Part shown: in pieces, positions 1 through 11,141 of the stretch
Layout: every line of letters begins with the position of its first letter
How positions within the stretch are numbered: the first letter of the stretch is position 1
Assembly (NCBI GenBank): GCA_028274465.1
Contig: CM051456.1
Span: forward strand, 84,554,753-84,618,752
Direction: 5' to 3'
Source of the DNA: Plantago ovata
Lineage: Eukaryota; Streptophyta; Magnoliopsida; Lamiales; Plantaginaceae
Length of the DNA stretch: 64,000 nt
Notes under the pieces: generated by a model
Databases searched by the model: none
Told to the model about the DNA's origin: nothing
The model's input: the letters and a program-made list of their open reading frames with translations, nothing else
Program-made: the position numbers and the translations under genes

Positions 1-250
1 AGCCTCCTCCCCAAACCTGAACGTCGTCGCTCGTCCCGAACGTCAAAATTGGATCCAAGGTGAGAGCTAATGCTTGTATAAGTGACCTATAATACTCAAT
101 CAAACTCGTGAGATAAAATCTAAAGCGGTAAAGAAAGCGATAAAAATTCCGGGTTGCCTCCCGGATAGCGTCATTGTTTAAAGTCTTTGACTCGACTCCT
201 GTCTGCGCCTATCTCTTCTTTTTGCGGGTACTAGGCTTCCCCTTCATTGA

Positions 251-994
251 TCACATCTCCATGCCACGAACCTGTGAATAAGAAAGAATATAGGCTGCAA
301 GACCACAGTAGTGAGTAGTAATATCAGGCGGTTCAGGTGGATCAGGTATGGCTTGCAACACGTGTTGCTTGCCATCCACTTCGATGGTGCAAGTTCTTTG
401 GTAGATGTCCATCACGGAGCGTAGTTTGGTCAAGAACGTTTGCCCTAAGAGTATGACATCCCCCGTCCCAGGTGCAGATGCCGGCATAACTACAAAATTG
501 GTGTATATAGATGCTTCACCAATCTTGACCAACACATTTTTCACAACGCCCTCGGGTCTCATAAAGGATCCATCCGCCAGTTGCACAATAGCCCTTTGCT
601 CAGATAGTTTTCCAAGGTTGCTCTTTTCAAACACATTTAAAGGAATTATGTTTGAGTAGGATCCCGTGTCTAGTGTGGCACGGACATCTTCAAGCTCACC
701 AATCCCTACCTTAACATCGAAACTTTTAGGGAGTGGTTCGGGATCCTCTTGCTCCTCATCACTTGTGTCAGAACCAAGGTCCTTCTCTTCTTCCTCAGCC
801 TGTAGAAGTTCTTCCTTCATGCAACACTCGCACCTAACAACCTTTTTGATGGTGATTTCGTCAGGTACATCACCAGTCAATGTAATGGCATTCGACTTCA
901 CAGTGTTGCTAGGCAGTTTGCCTTGCTCCCTACTTGCTCCTCGGTCGATCAATTCTTGCATCTTTTGATGGGCAAGCCTAGTGCTCTCTTCCAA
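251..994 (-). pseudogene. Retroviral-type aspartic protease region of element E
   Basis: This 247-codon frame carries the active-site signature LDTGS (residues about 108-112) and a later VILLGQTFL segment typical of pepsin-like retroelement proteases. It is preceded by an acidic linker rich in Glu and Asp and by a CECC cluster. In autonomous relatives the protease processes the Gag-Pol precursor. Here no pol follows: the next sequence is the CCGGG/CCCGG hairpin and untranslated DNA, exactly as in elements B and C. The frame itself looks open, but the element as a whole is defective. Confidence 0.85.
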
Positions 995-2352
995 CCTATC
1001 GAGCCTTGCCCTAGTCTTCTCGGAATCTTCTTCATAACGTTTGAGAAAACTTTGTGTGTGATCATTTGCAAGTTCTCCATCAGTTGAGCGGACTTCGACT
1101 TCGGTGGCTCTTTCGGAGCGGGATTTTCGCAGTGATCATTACCATAGTTTAGCCTACTACGGTCTTGGTTAGGTCCGTAAGTTTGGTTAGCCGGCGCATA
1201 TCCTTGATTGTCGGTATCCTCTTCTCCGAAATCCACCTCGAGGATTCCTACCGTCTTGTCCGTAGCTAACTTCTTGAGTACCAAATCCGTAGCAAAGGCT
1301 TCTTCTTCGCCTCCTCGAGCCCAGTTGCCATCATCGTATGCCAGCTCCGATCTACACATATGAGCCCCATGCCCATAGTTCTTGCATACTCGTCATACTT
1401 CGTTCGAAATAGTTGTTCCGGTGGCGCTCTTGAGGACTTGCTTCAATTCGTTGGTAAAGCACTCGAATTGGTCCCCATTCCCCCTGTACATAGGGGCTTC
1501 TTGAGTCGGTGGAGCTTCAGGTCCACGTCTCCTAACCATCGCTCTTGGATCCTTGAACTGCGAACCCTTAGCAAGCCTTTCGAAAACTACCCAGACGGCT
1601 TCTGCGATTTCCTCCCAAATATTGCCTCGGCATTGGAAATCCACCACTTGTTGGTTCTCGAAGGTTAGTCCATTGTAGAAGTGTTGGACTAGGTCGGAAA
1701 GTTCAAAACCAAGGTGAGGGCACTTGTTCGTGAGATCTTGGAACCTCTCGAACGCGGTGTAGATGGTCTCATCATAGTCCTGCTTGAATCCAGTGATCTG
1801 CGCCTTTAGCGCGGTAGTCAAGGTGTGAGGGAAGTATTTCTCCATGAAGGCTGAAAAAACCTTTTCCCAAGTGTCCAGCGAGCCTGCTGGAAGAGAACTT
1901 AACCATGACTTGGCTCTGTCGCCAACTCCCATAGCAAAAACCTTCATCCTCAACTCATCCGTTGTTATGTCAGCTCCGGGTCGTGGGAGTTGGTTGACGA
2001 AATCATCGATATCGTGCAAGTACCCCATCACATCTTCCCTTGATAAGCCATAGAACCTCGGAAGTTGTTGGAATGCGTGGTTCTTGATCTCCAGATCTCG
2101 GGTTGCAAACGAAAGAATAATCGCCGGTCCCCTCATACGATCCTTGGTGGGTTGAACCCATGCCTTCAGTGGTCTAGCTTCTGCCATTCCGTCGATTTCT
2201 TTGAAAAGACTGAGTAGAGATTCAGAGAAATCGGTTTCCTCTATTTCCTCTAGTGCGCGCCTTTCAAGTAGTCGCCTTCTTTGGTGGTAGACTCTGTCGA
2301 TCTCAACAATTGAATCAGGAAGCGGTGTTCCTGCAGAACGTGTATGCGGCAT
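949..2352 (-). pseudogene. Athila-type Gag region of element E
   Basis: Gag is the structural protein that forms the virus-like particle. The region opens with Met-Pro-His at 2352 and contains a Retrotrans_gag domain with the family hallmark SLPAGSLDTW followed by FMEKYFPHTL and a FYNGL motif, as in Athila-type Gags. The N-terminal part (1393-2352) is 319 codons long; the C-terminal part (949-1359) corresponds to the zinc-knuckle end of Gag in element C. Its orientation matches the LTR at 16362-17630 and the protease region follows at 251-994. As a fossil it is not a single open frame. Assignment to the Athila group rests on the Gag motifs plus the tRNA-Asp primer site. Confidence 0.85.
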
Positions 2353-3494
2353 ACACTATCTGTAACAGACTAGGAAAGGTGATTAGATGATAGTGTATAT
2401 GTCCTAGAGACAGTCCTTACTAAGGGCATGGTGCCCTTGTAGAGGACATATATGTACTATTACACAGGTCAACGTAATATAATATATGTTTGTTTCGTTT
2501 TACTGTTGAGTATTGCTTTCATATTTATATTACACCAGGTTGCAGCATGTCATATCTATATTGCTGTCTGTATTGATACTGAACATGTCCCCTCGGATAG
2601 ATGACCGATCACACAGTTAGTGGTAGCTATGTGAGTTATCATCTATCCCAAACTCTCCCTAGTCGTGGTACATCTCGGATGTGGGGGTCTGAATGAACCT
2701 GACAAGACTAGTATGCGTGGAGATTATACTTGTTGGAGCAAGTGTGAGCCGATCCCACGGCAACGGAACGGATTGTTGGACAATCAAGGAACGTTCCCAT
2801 AACTGCGCATAGTTGTTCGAAGAAGCTTTATTGAACAATGGAAGTACCCACCGGACACTCCCATCGATGCATACTCTACACCGACGTGTCTATGGGAACC
2901 GGTGAGTTGTCGAAGTGATGCCATTCGTCCTTTGCACTTACAGGACTTTATCATCACATTTGTTGCTCCATATCCTTGGTGGACCCGTCGATGTCAGCTC
3001 TGAATAAGAAGTTGACCTAAGACACGATCCAGGATTATGGCTAAATACAAATGGGGGTGATAAGTGATTCAGTGAAGGATTCATCTCTCAAAGTGTAGCA
3101 CAGGAGAGCACTGCTCGTAGTCTGCATAGTTGTGTTGGTAAAGTCACTGGCCAGTGCAAATGATATATTATGATGGTCATAAGTATATCTTAACCAAACA
3201 ACTCCCTGAGACGCCCGTGGATGTATTATTGGGATAGACACTTCATCGATCCTAGATACATCCGAGCAAGTCAGATGAAGGGACGTTACCATCGCCGCGT
3301 TGAGCGCAACAGGCTTTGCAACGAAAGGGTTAGCTTTGAGAAACCTCTCAAACGTCCTCGCGTATTAATACTGCAAATGGAACCGTCTAGGAATTCCATG
3401 TTGCCTAGTCTAGGACTGGCTTAATACGGTGAGGCCCTATGGGTCACACTATGTGGTGATTCAGCCTATCAGAATATCCTTGAAGATGGAATCG

Positions 3495-4008
3495 CAATTA
3501 ATTTGGAATTAATTGTGATTGATGGATTATAATTAATTTGAAATTAATTATAATAATTGGTGGCTCAATTAATGATTTGGAATTATTAATTGAATTGGCT
3601 AATTAATTGTATTTTATGTAAATACAATTAAAGATTATATTTTGGAAATATAATGGAGGTTTGATTGTAAAGGATATGTTAATTTAGAATTAACATATGC
3701 ACTTGGGCAAAATCTACTTGGAGTTTGGATTGCCTTAGAAATATATGTGGGTCCCAAAAGTGGGACCCACGTCACGTAGGACAGGCGCGCGCGCACGCGT
3801 GTCAGGGTAGGGGAAGGAGTTCGACTCCTTCCTCTATTAGAAGTCCAAGGGATAAGTTAGATTTTCCTGATTGAGTTTTGATTTGATTGGGAATGAATCT
3901 AGACTTGATATTTGTTTCCTTGTGCGATAAGAATTAGATTCTTATTCCTTTACGAAGTCTAATTGCTTATGCTTTAGGCTTCTATAGACTACTATATATA
4001 GTGGACTA
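3495..4008 (+). repeat. Ordered array of perfect stem-loops upstream of the LTR TATA box
   Basis: Nine consecutive hairpins were read: 3495-3515, 3526-3554, 3565-3593, 3605-3629, 3634-3654, 3674-3698, 3747-3770 (arms GTGGGTCCCA/TGGGACCCAC), 3812-3832 (arms GGAAGGAGT/ACTCCTTCC) and 3927-3945 (arms ATAAGAAT/ATTCTTAT). The TATA box at 3993-4000 itself lies in an imperfect palindrome. The same order recurs in the A 3' LTR (about 15239-15760) and, on the other strand, in D (about 55715-56225), where arms are largely kept and several loops differ. Confidence 0.8.
3993..4000 (+). promoter_or_regulatory. TATA box of Copia A 5' LTR
   Basis: TATATATA within ACTACTATATATAGTGG, followed by a purine-rich then CT-rich stretch. 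It is placed as expected for the start of R in a 2-kb Copia LTR, and the same box is present in the 3' LTR and in D. Confidence 0.65.
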
Positions 4009-4473
4009 TTAGAGAGAGTTTTACACACAGTTTCAGACATAGACTTTCACAGTCATTCTACCCAGTTTTCTTAGAGAAAATAAAAACTCTCCCCTCCTCC
4101 CCTTAGCCGCGCACACCGCCACCGGAGGGAATTGCCGCCCCGTCTTCTTGGTCACATAAAGAATATCCTAGCATTCTTCCGATAGGCTGTTCATCCGTGG
4201 ATACCAAGGTTGAGGTTCTAGGAGCTGGAAACTAACTCTTATTGTCTTGCAGATATACAGAGTATTGTAGATATCTTCGACTTCGACGAAGGAGAAGATA
4301 CACCGGAATATTACGAAGACTTGGAAGCTGCTTTGGAAGTAAGGTTAGTCTTCTAATTGACGTGTTTATATATATATACGACATATGCATAATCAATTAA
4401 CAAGTATGTTAAGAAAATTTTTTAAAATTCCGTTGCGTACCCTAGGGGTAACTCTGACCATATTTTCTTACAG

Positions 4474-4489
4474 TGGTATCAGAGCCAGG
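4474..4489 (+). promoter_or_regulatory. Primer binding site, initiator tRNA-Met type (Copia A)
   Basis: TGGTATCAGAGCCAGG starts one base after the LTR end. It is the usual Copia primer site, complementary to the 3' end of initiator tRNA-Met. Confidence 0.9.
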
Positions 4490-4659
4490 TTAATTGATTA
4501 CGTATATACGTATATATATTGTATGATTTTGTAGATATGTGGATGCAATTGATTCTATGATAAATTCGATTTTCAAAAGTTTTGTTTTTTATATAAATTT
4601 AGAATTTATATTTTCAAAAAAAAAAAAAAAAAAAAAATATTTTTTTTAAATATATACAT

Positions 4660-4722
4660 TGACCGGCCGCCTGCGTGCCGCAGGCGCCGTGTGCCCGCGG
4701 CACGGGCGCTAGGCGCCCGTTT
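4660..4722 (+). repeat. GC-rich hairpin cluster in the Copia A leader
   Basis: A short GC-rich island in an AT-rich leader, made of adjacent stem-loops such as GCCTGCGTGCCGCAGGC and GGGCGCTAGGCGCCC. It follows long A and T runs. A different GC-rich hairpin set occupies the same place in Copia D (about 62664-62715). Confidence 0.6.
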
Positions 4723-5138
4723 TGAGGATTGAATTTTATATTTGGAATATAAATATGATTTAATTGTAATTGTTTTAAACTAGAGGCGTTAAATTTAATT
4801 AGTATAAAGTTAAAGGGCTTATTTGTAATTTATCAATTTATTGTTTATTAATTGGTCCTTCTACTTTTGAATTTTAGATTTAACACCTCTAAGGTTTTTA
4901 AAATTACAATTAAGTCCTTTGGGTTTTCGAAAATTGCTACTTGGTCAATAGAATTTTCGAATGTTCAATCTAGTCCAAATTTTCAATTATTTCATAGAGA
5001 TTATAAGTATGGGATTATAATCTTCATAATGAAATTATGAAGTCATTTGTCATCCATATAGGCTACTACTTGTTTCATATGCTCGATATGCTATTGTTTG
5101 ACAATGCATGTTTAAATACCATGTTTTTACATTCCGTT

Positions 5139-5324
5139 CGACCGCTATGCATGCGAGGGTAGGCGGCGCCCTCTTATATGTCGGACCGCATATTTATGTA
5201 TGGGTAGGCAGCACCCATTATATGCTTGACCGCGTTTAGAACTAGAATGGATAGGCGGCATCCATTACGTGTAGACCGTTCATGCATGATGGGTAGGCGG
5301 CGCCCTTATTTGTTTGTAGATGAC
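5139..5324 (+). repeat. Four tandem 45-46 bp leader repeats, each with a hairpin of constant loop
   Basis: Each unit has GACCG or a close variant, about 15 variable bases, then a stem-loop around AGGCGGC or AGGCAGC. Hairpins lie at 5155-5173, 5200-5218, 5246-5266 and 5291-5305. The stems differ between units (GAGGG/CCCTC, ATGGGT/ACCCAT, AATGGAT/ATCCATT, GGG/CCC) but each pairs with itself. The array lies between the primer site and gag. It is repeated at 9212-9395 and, on the minus strand, in D at 62003-62200. Confidence 0.85.
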
Positions 5325-5526
5325 TGATAACAACCCTCAACCTACAAGCCCCAACCAATATAAGTACGGAAATACATTTATATATATATATACATATTTC
5401 CGAGATGCTTTCCATAGGGTGCTTTAATTTTGAACTTTCATTGCGTTTTCTTGTATTGGCGACCTCGTCTTACAAGACTCGCAGTAATCGTCAAATTAGA
5501 GTAAGCCTATGGTTATGACTTACTGC

Positions 5527-5562
5527 ATATTGTATCTAGCGACCTCGATAGGTACAATATGT
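5527..5562 (+). repeat. Further leader stem-loop of Copia A
   Basis: Arms CATATTGTA and TACAATATG enclose a segment holding GCGACCTCG. The same GCGACCTCG occurs in the preceding small hairpin near 5459. Copia D keeps this hairpin on the minus strand near 61768-61803. Confidence 0.6.
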
Positions 5563-5883
5563 AGGGCATCGGGTTAAATTAGATTTAACAACCAAGAGTT
5601 GCGTGACGTAATTGGATAGTCTTACTAGTCCTACCGGTCATATTATGCTATGCGACCAGCCCCCGTTGGAGTATGGCATAATATGGATTTGGATCTTGGC
5701 CACTACGGTAACTTGTTGGACATTACCCGTATGTTTGTTGTGGGGGCAAGCATATGTGAAAATAGTGGGAGCTAAACAGCTAAAGGACCTTGTTGTTTAG
5801 TTATCTTGACTGTGTATTTAGAAATAATATTTCAATAGTTGATTTATTATTTTCGTTCTATATTATTTCTCCTGGAAACCAAA

Positions 5884-6840
5884 ATGGCGAGAATCTCGCT
5901 CCGTGCTGTCTTAGAGAAGCAAATTTTGACCGGACCAAACTTCCTAGATTGGATCAGGAATATATGTTTGGTGCTGAGGTACGAAAGGATTGAGTACGTC
6001 TTGGACGAGGCTAATCCCGTGTGTCCCGAGAATCAGACTGCCGATCAAGTTGCTGATTTGGAATCAAGCCAACAAGGCAAGGTCTGATAAGCATCATGAG
6101 GATGCTAGATCGGCGCAGTGTATTATGCTGGCGGCAATGAGCGATGAGCTGCAGAGGCAACATGAAAGCATGTTGCCGCATGAGATGCTGAAGCATCTCG
6201 AGTCGGTCTTGGAGACGACAGCTAGAAGTGTTGAATTTGATTTGATCAAAGAGATACACAGATGCAAGCTCAATGAAGGAGGGAACATGTCTGAACATGT
6301 TCTCAAGATGAGAATAAGATCATGGTGATCTTTGTCCTTCAATCATTGCCGAGTTCGTATTCGTAGTTCATCGTTAACCACCATGAATGCGAAGGACGTA
6401 ACACTGCCTGAACTCCATAATCTGCTGAAGACATATGATCAAACTCTTCCTAAGAAGGAAAAGTCGATCATGCTTGTTGGGCAACTGTCTAACTCGAACC
6501 CGAAAAGCAAAGGTGCTAAGGGTAAGGGAAAGTCGGGAGCCAAGGCTAACACTTGGAGTGATAAGCCTAAGCGTCCGGACCAGAAAGGGAAGTTCAAGAG
6601 GAGCGGAACGGTACACACAGATGAATGTCTTTTCTGTAAGCAGAAAGGACGTTGGAAGAATGATTGCCCTAAGCTGAGGGCAGATCAAGCTAAGAAGCCA
6701 CCGGCTTCTAGCTCAGGTATGTTTGTTATTGAAATGAACATGACTACTTTTGAATCCAATGGTTGGGTATTAGATACAGCCTGTGGCTCGCACATTTATA
6801 ATAATGTGCAAGGGGCCATTGAACACAGGCTAGTCAAGTA
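5884..6840 (+). pseudogene. Gag and start of protease region, Copia A, first copy
   Basis: Gag begins at the ATG at 5884 (Met-Ala-Arg-Ile-Ser). It contains LTGPNFLDW, typical of Copia Gag N-termini, and a CCHC zinc knuckle beginning CLFCKQKGRWKNDC (with Arg where the metal-binding His is usual), followed by a segment ending in the VLDTACGSHI start of the aspartic protease. The role would be particle assembly and RNA packaging. The part before the knuckle is clearly different from the Gag of Copia D, although the region after it is nearly the same. This is a fossil with several breaks. It is repeated almost exactly at 9959-10914. Confidence 0.8.
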
Positions 6841-7067
6841 AGGTGAAATCAACTTGCATGTTGGGAACAACAATCCAGTTGAAGCCAAACGCGTTGGACG
6901 CTGCAAGATAGATTTACCATCAGGACAATGTTTGGAACTTGATAATGTTTATTTTGTTCCATCCATTGTCAGAAATATTGTTTCCATTCCATTGTTGGAC
7001 AATTTAGGTTTTTCCTAATGCTTGTTATTTTTCATTAAATGACCAGTATTATGGAAAGGCTCGCTTA

Positions 7068-8219
7068 GTGAATGGTTTATATATTTTGCAAAGTAGTCTA
7101 CCTTTATTTCAAATGCATAACAAACAGCCGTCTTCAAGTAAGAAGAATAATCCATCTTATCTATGGCATTGTAGGCTAGGCCATATCAATGAAACACGGA
7201 TTCAAAGACTAAGGAAGTTGGACTACTTAGAACCATTTGATTTCGAATCATATGGTACATGTGAATCTTGTGTTAAGGGTAAGATGACGAACAAACCTTT
7301 TGTTGGACAAGGTGTTCGTGCCACTCGCTGCTTAGAGCTCATACATACCGATGTATGTGGACCGTTTAAAGTCCATGCGCGTGGGGGTTATCCTTACTTT
7401 GTTACCTTTACTGACGATTTCTCAAGGTATGGATATATCTTTCTTATGAAGAATAAATCCGAGACCTTTGGGAAATTCAAGGAGTTTAGGAATGAGGTCG
7501 AGAATGAATTGAACCTAAGGATAGTCACTCTTCGATCGGATCGAGGAGGTGAATACCTTAGTGAAGAATTTATCGATTACTTGAAGGAAAATGGGATCCA
7601 GTCGCAATGGACTCCTTCTGGAACACCACAGTTAAACGGTGTGTCTGAGAGGAGGAATCGAACCCTGTTAGACATGGTAAGATCAATGATTGGATTCTCG
7701 ACTCTTCCAAAGTATCTGTGGGGATATGCATTACAAACTGCAATCTACATTCTGAACCGTGTACCATCTAAATCAGTGGAGAAAACTCCTTATGAGTTAT
7801 GGAAGGGAAAGAAGCCTTCACTAGGCTATCTTAGACCTTGGGGCTGTCCTGCGATAGTCAAGCTGATGCTCACTGATAAGTTAGATGCCAAGGGTGTCAA
7901 AGTATATTTCATAGGCTATCCTCGTCAGACGAGAGGCTATGAATTCTATCATGCTGAAGATCACAAAGTGATCGTGTCTAGAAACGTGAAGTTTTTAGAA
8001 GCTGAATACCTCGAAGAAGAGAGGTTAGATGATATGATAGAACTTGAAGAAATTCAAGACTTTGACACGCGCGAACATGAGGTCTTTAAATCTTCTGATT
8101 TGGACTCAAGTTCAGTGGGAGCTTTCGAAGCAGACAAGGGTGATGATATGACACTTGCTAGGCATGTCATAGTCAGTGGGAGTCCTGTGATTAGATCAAC
8201 AGTTGAAACACACCTGTAG
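7068..8219 (+). pseudogene. Integrase region, Copia A, first copy
   Basis: A 383-codon open stretch beginning near the end of the protease/integrase linker. It shows the HHCC zinc-binding N-terminus ([12 protein letters not shown], then CESCVKGK) and the catalytic core with [25 protein letters not shown] and the DRGGEY and NGVSERRN signatures of Copia integrases. The C-terminal [14 protein letters not shown] motif is also present. Integrase inserts the cDNA into the host genome. A near-identical copy lies at 11142-12224. Confidence 0.9.
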
Positions 8220-8225
8220 AACCCG

Positions 8226-8708
8226 TTGTCAACCAACCTGTGCAACAAGTTGCACAAGAGCAGCCTCCCGCAAGGGAACAGGGTCGCGCCCAGCGACCAG
8301 CTGCATCAGTACCCACTGATAATGTTCGTGTTACACGAAGCCAGAAAAGAAAAGCACCAGAACAAGTCGAGCTCCGTAGGTCGAAGAGGATCCTTAGAGG
8401 ACCTCAGAAGCAAAGCCTTATGATAGAAGACATCAGTGAACTTGATGTCGGTTTATCAGATCGGGAAGTCCCGAGACCTACAAAGAGGCAATAATTGATA
8501 TTGACTCAGACAAATGGCAAGAGGCCATGGAATTAGAAATGGATTCAATGTACCAGAACCAAGTTTGGAACTTGGTAGACTTGCCCCAAGGGGTTAGACC
8601 AATTGGGTGCAAATGGGTCTTTAAACGAAAGACAGATGCCGATGGCAAGGTACAAACGCACAAAGCTAGGCTTGTGGCAAAAGGCTACACGCAAAGGTAT
8701 GATCATCG
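8226..8708 (+). pseudogene. Start of reverse transcriptase region, Copia A, first copy, cut by the gap
   Basis: After the linker that follows integrase, this region has WNLVDLPQGVRPIGCKWVF and ARLVAKGYTQRYD, the N-terminal motifs of the Copia RT domain. The sequence then meets the 100-N gap. The corresponding complete stretch is at 12300-13822. Confidence 0.85.
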
Positions 8709-8808
8709 NNNNNNNNNNNNNNNNNNNNNNNNNNNNNNNNNNNNNNNNNNNNNNNNNNNNNNNNNNNNNNNNNNNNNNNNNNNNNNNNNNNNNNNNNNNN
8801 NNNNNNNN
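8709..8808. other. Assembly gap of 100 Ns
   Basis: Exactly 100 Ns, the usual placeholder for a gap of unknown size. The left side ends inside the reverse transcriptase of Copia A and the right side restarts in the leader of the same element. Confidence 0.98.
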
Positions 8809-9958
8809 TTTTGAGGATTGAATTTTATATTGAATATAAATATGATTTTAATTTTAATGTTTTCAACTAGAGGCGTTGTTTTTAAATTTAATTAGTATAA
8901 GTTAAAGGGCTTATTTGAATTTATCAATTTATTGTTATTAATTGGTCCTTTACTTTTGAATTTTAGATTAACACCTCCAAGGTTTTTTAAAATTACAATT
9001 AAGTCCTTGGGTTTCGAAATTGCTACTTGGTCAATAGAATTTTCGAATGTTCAATCTAGTCCAAATTCAATTATTTCAAGAGATTATAAGTATGGATTAT
9101 AATTTCATAATGAATTATGAAGTCTTTGTCATCCACATAGGCTACTACTTGTTTCATATGCTCGATATGCTATTGTTTGACAATGCATGTTTAATACCAT
9201 GTTTTTACATTCCGTTCGACCGCTATGCATGCGAGGGTAGGCGGCGCCCTCTTATATGTTCGGACCGCTATTTATGTATGGGTAGGCAGCACCCATATTG
9301 CTTGGACGCGTTTAGAACTCTAGAATGGATAGGCGGCATCCATTACGTGTAGACCGTCATGCATGATGGGTAGGCGGCGCCCTTATTTGTTTGTAGATGA
9401 CTGATAACAACCCTCAAGCTACAAGCCCCAACCAATATAAGTACGGAAATACATTTATATATATATATACATATTTCCGAGATGCTTTCCATAGGGTGCT
9501 TAATTTTGAACTTTCATTGCGTTTTCTTGTATTGGCGACCTCGTCTTACAAGACTCGCAGTAATCGTCAAATTAGAGTAAGCCTATGGTTATGACTTACT
9601 GCATATTGTATCTAGCGACCTCGATAGGTACAATATGTAGGGCATCGGGTTAAATTAGATTTAACAACCAAGAGTTGCGTGACGTAATTGGATAGTCTTA
9701 CTAGTCCTACCGGTCATATTATGCTATGCGACCAGCCCCCGTTGGAGTATGGCATAATATGGATTTGGATCTTGGCCACTACGGTAACTTGTTGGACATT
9801 ACCCGTATGTTTGTTGTGGGGGCAGCATATGTGAAAATAGTGGGAGCTAAACAGCTAAAGGACCTTGTTGTTTAGTTATCTTGACTGTGTATTTAGAAAT
9901 AATATTTCAATAGTTGATTTATTATTTTCGTTCTATATTATTTCTCCTGGAAACCAAA
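8809..9958 (+). repeat. Second copy of the Copia A leader
   Basis: No gene. This is a near-exact repeat of about 4714-5883, including the four-unit hairpin array (9212-9395) and the later leader stem-loops. Differences from the first copy are mainly small length changes in mononucleotide runs in the few hundred bases next to the gap. Confidence 0.9.
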
Positions 9959-10914
9959 ATGGCGAGAATCTCGCTCCGTGCTGTCTTAGAGAAGCAAATT
10001 TTGACCGGACCAAACTTCCTAGATTGGATCAGGAATATATGTTTGGTGCTGAGGTACGAAAGGATTGAGTACGTCTTGGACGAGGCTAATCCCGTGTGTC
10101 CCGAGAATCAGACTGCCGATCAAGTTGCTGATTTGGAATCAAGCCAACAAGGCAAGGTCTGATAAGCATCATGAGGATGCTAGATCGGCGCAGTGTATTA
10201 TGCTGGCGGCAATGAGCGATGAGCTGCAGAGGCAACATGAAAGCATGTTGCCGCATGAGATGCTGAAGCATCTCGAGTCGGTCTTGGAGACGACAGCTAG
10301 AAGTGTTGAATTTGATTTGATCAAAGAGATACACAGATGCAAGCTCAATGAAGGAGGGAACATGTCTGAACATGTTCTCAAGATGAGAATAAGATCATGG
10401 TGATCTTTGTCCTTCAATCATTGCCGAGTTCGTATTCGTAGTTCATCGTTAACCACCATGAATGCGAAGGACGTAACACTGCCTGAACTCCATAATCTGC
10501 TGAAGACATATGATCAAACTCTTCCTAAGAAGGAAAAGTCGATCATGCTTGTTGGGCAACTGTCTAACTCGAACCCGAAAAGCAAAGGTGCTAAGGGTAA
10601 GGGAAAGTCGGGAGCCAAGGCTAACACTTGGAGTGATAAGCCTAAGCGTCCGGACCAGAAAGGAAGTTCAAGAGGAGCGGAACGGTACACACAGATGAAT
10701 GTCTTTTCTGTAAGCAGAAAGGACGTTGGAAGAATGATTGCCCTAAGCTGAGGGCAGATCAAGCTAAGAAGCCACCGGCTTCTAGCTCAGGTATGTTTGT
10801 TATTGAAATGAACATGACTACTTTTGAATCCAATGGTTGGGTATTAGATACAGCCTGTGGCTCGCACATTTATAATAATGTGCAAGGGGCCATTGAACAC
10901 AGGCTAGTCAAGTA
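9959..10914 (+). pseudogene. Gag and start of protease region, Copia A, second copy
   Basis: Near-identical repeat of 5884-6840, with the same LTGPNFLDW motif, CCHC-type knuckle and protease start. The same comments apply. It is a fossil region, broken. Confidence 0.8.
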
Positions 10915-11141
10915 AGGTGAAATCAACTTGCATGTTGGGAACAACAATCCAGTTGAAGCCAAACGCGTTGGACGCTGCAAGATAGATTTACCATCAGGAC
11001 AATGTTTGGAACTTGATAATGTTTATTTTGTTCCATCCATTGTCAGAAATATTGTTTCCATTCCATTGTTGGACAATTTAGGTTTTTCCTAATGCTTGTT
11101 ATTTTTCATTAAATGACCAGTATTATGGAAAGGCTCGCTTA

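Larger units (their letters stand above)
2388..4472 (+). repeat. 5' LTR of Copia A
   Basis: Begins TGATAGTGTATATG and ends TTTTCTTACA. It carries a TATATATA box at 3993-4000, a series of perfect stem-loops between about 3495 and 3945, a GC-alternating stretch near 3786-3800 and a pyrimidine-rich stretch after the TATA box. It matches the 3' LTR over its full length. Confidence 0.92.

Noticed and set aside
5139-5324. CRISPR-like regular spacing in the Copia leader
   Set aside because: Plant genome, repeats diverge in the stems, only four units, and the position between primer site and gag explains it as element structure.
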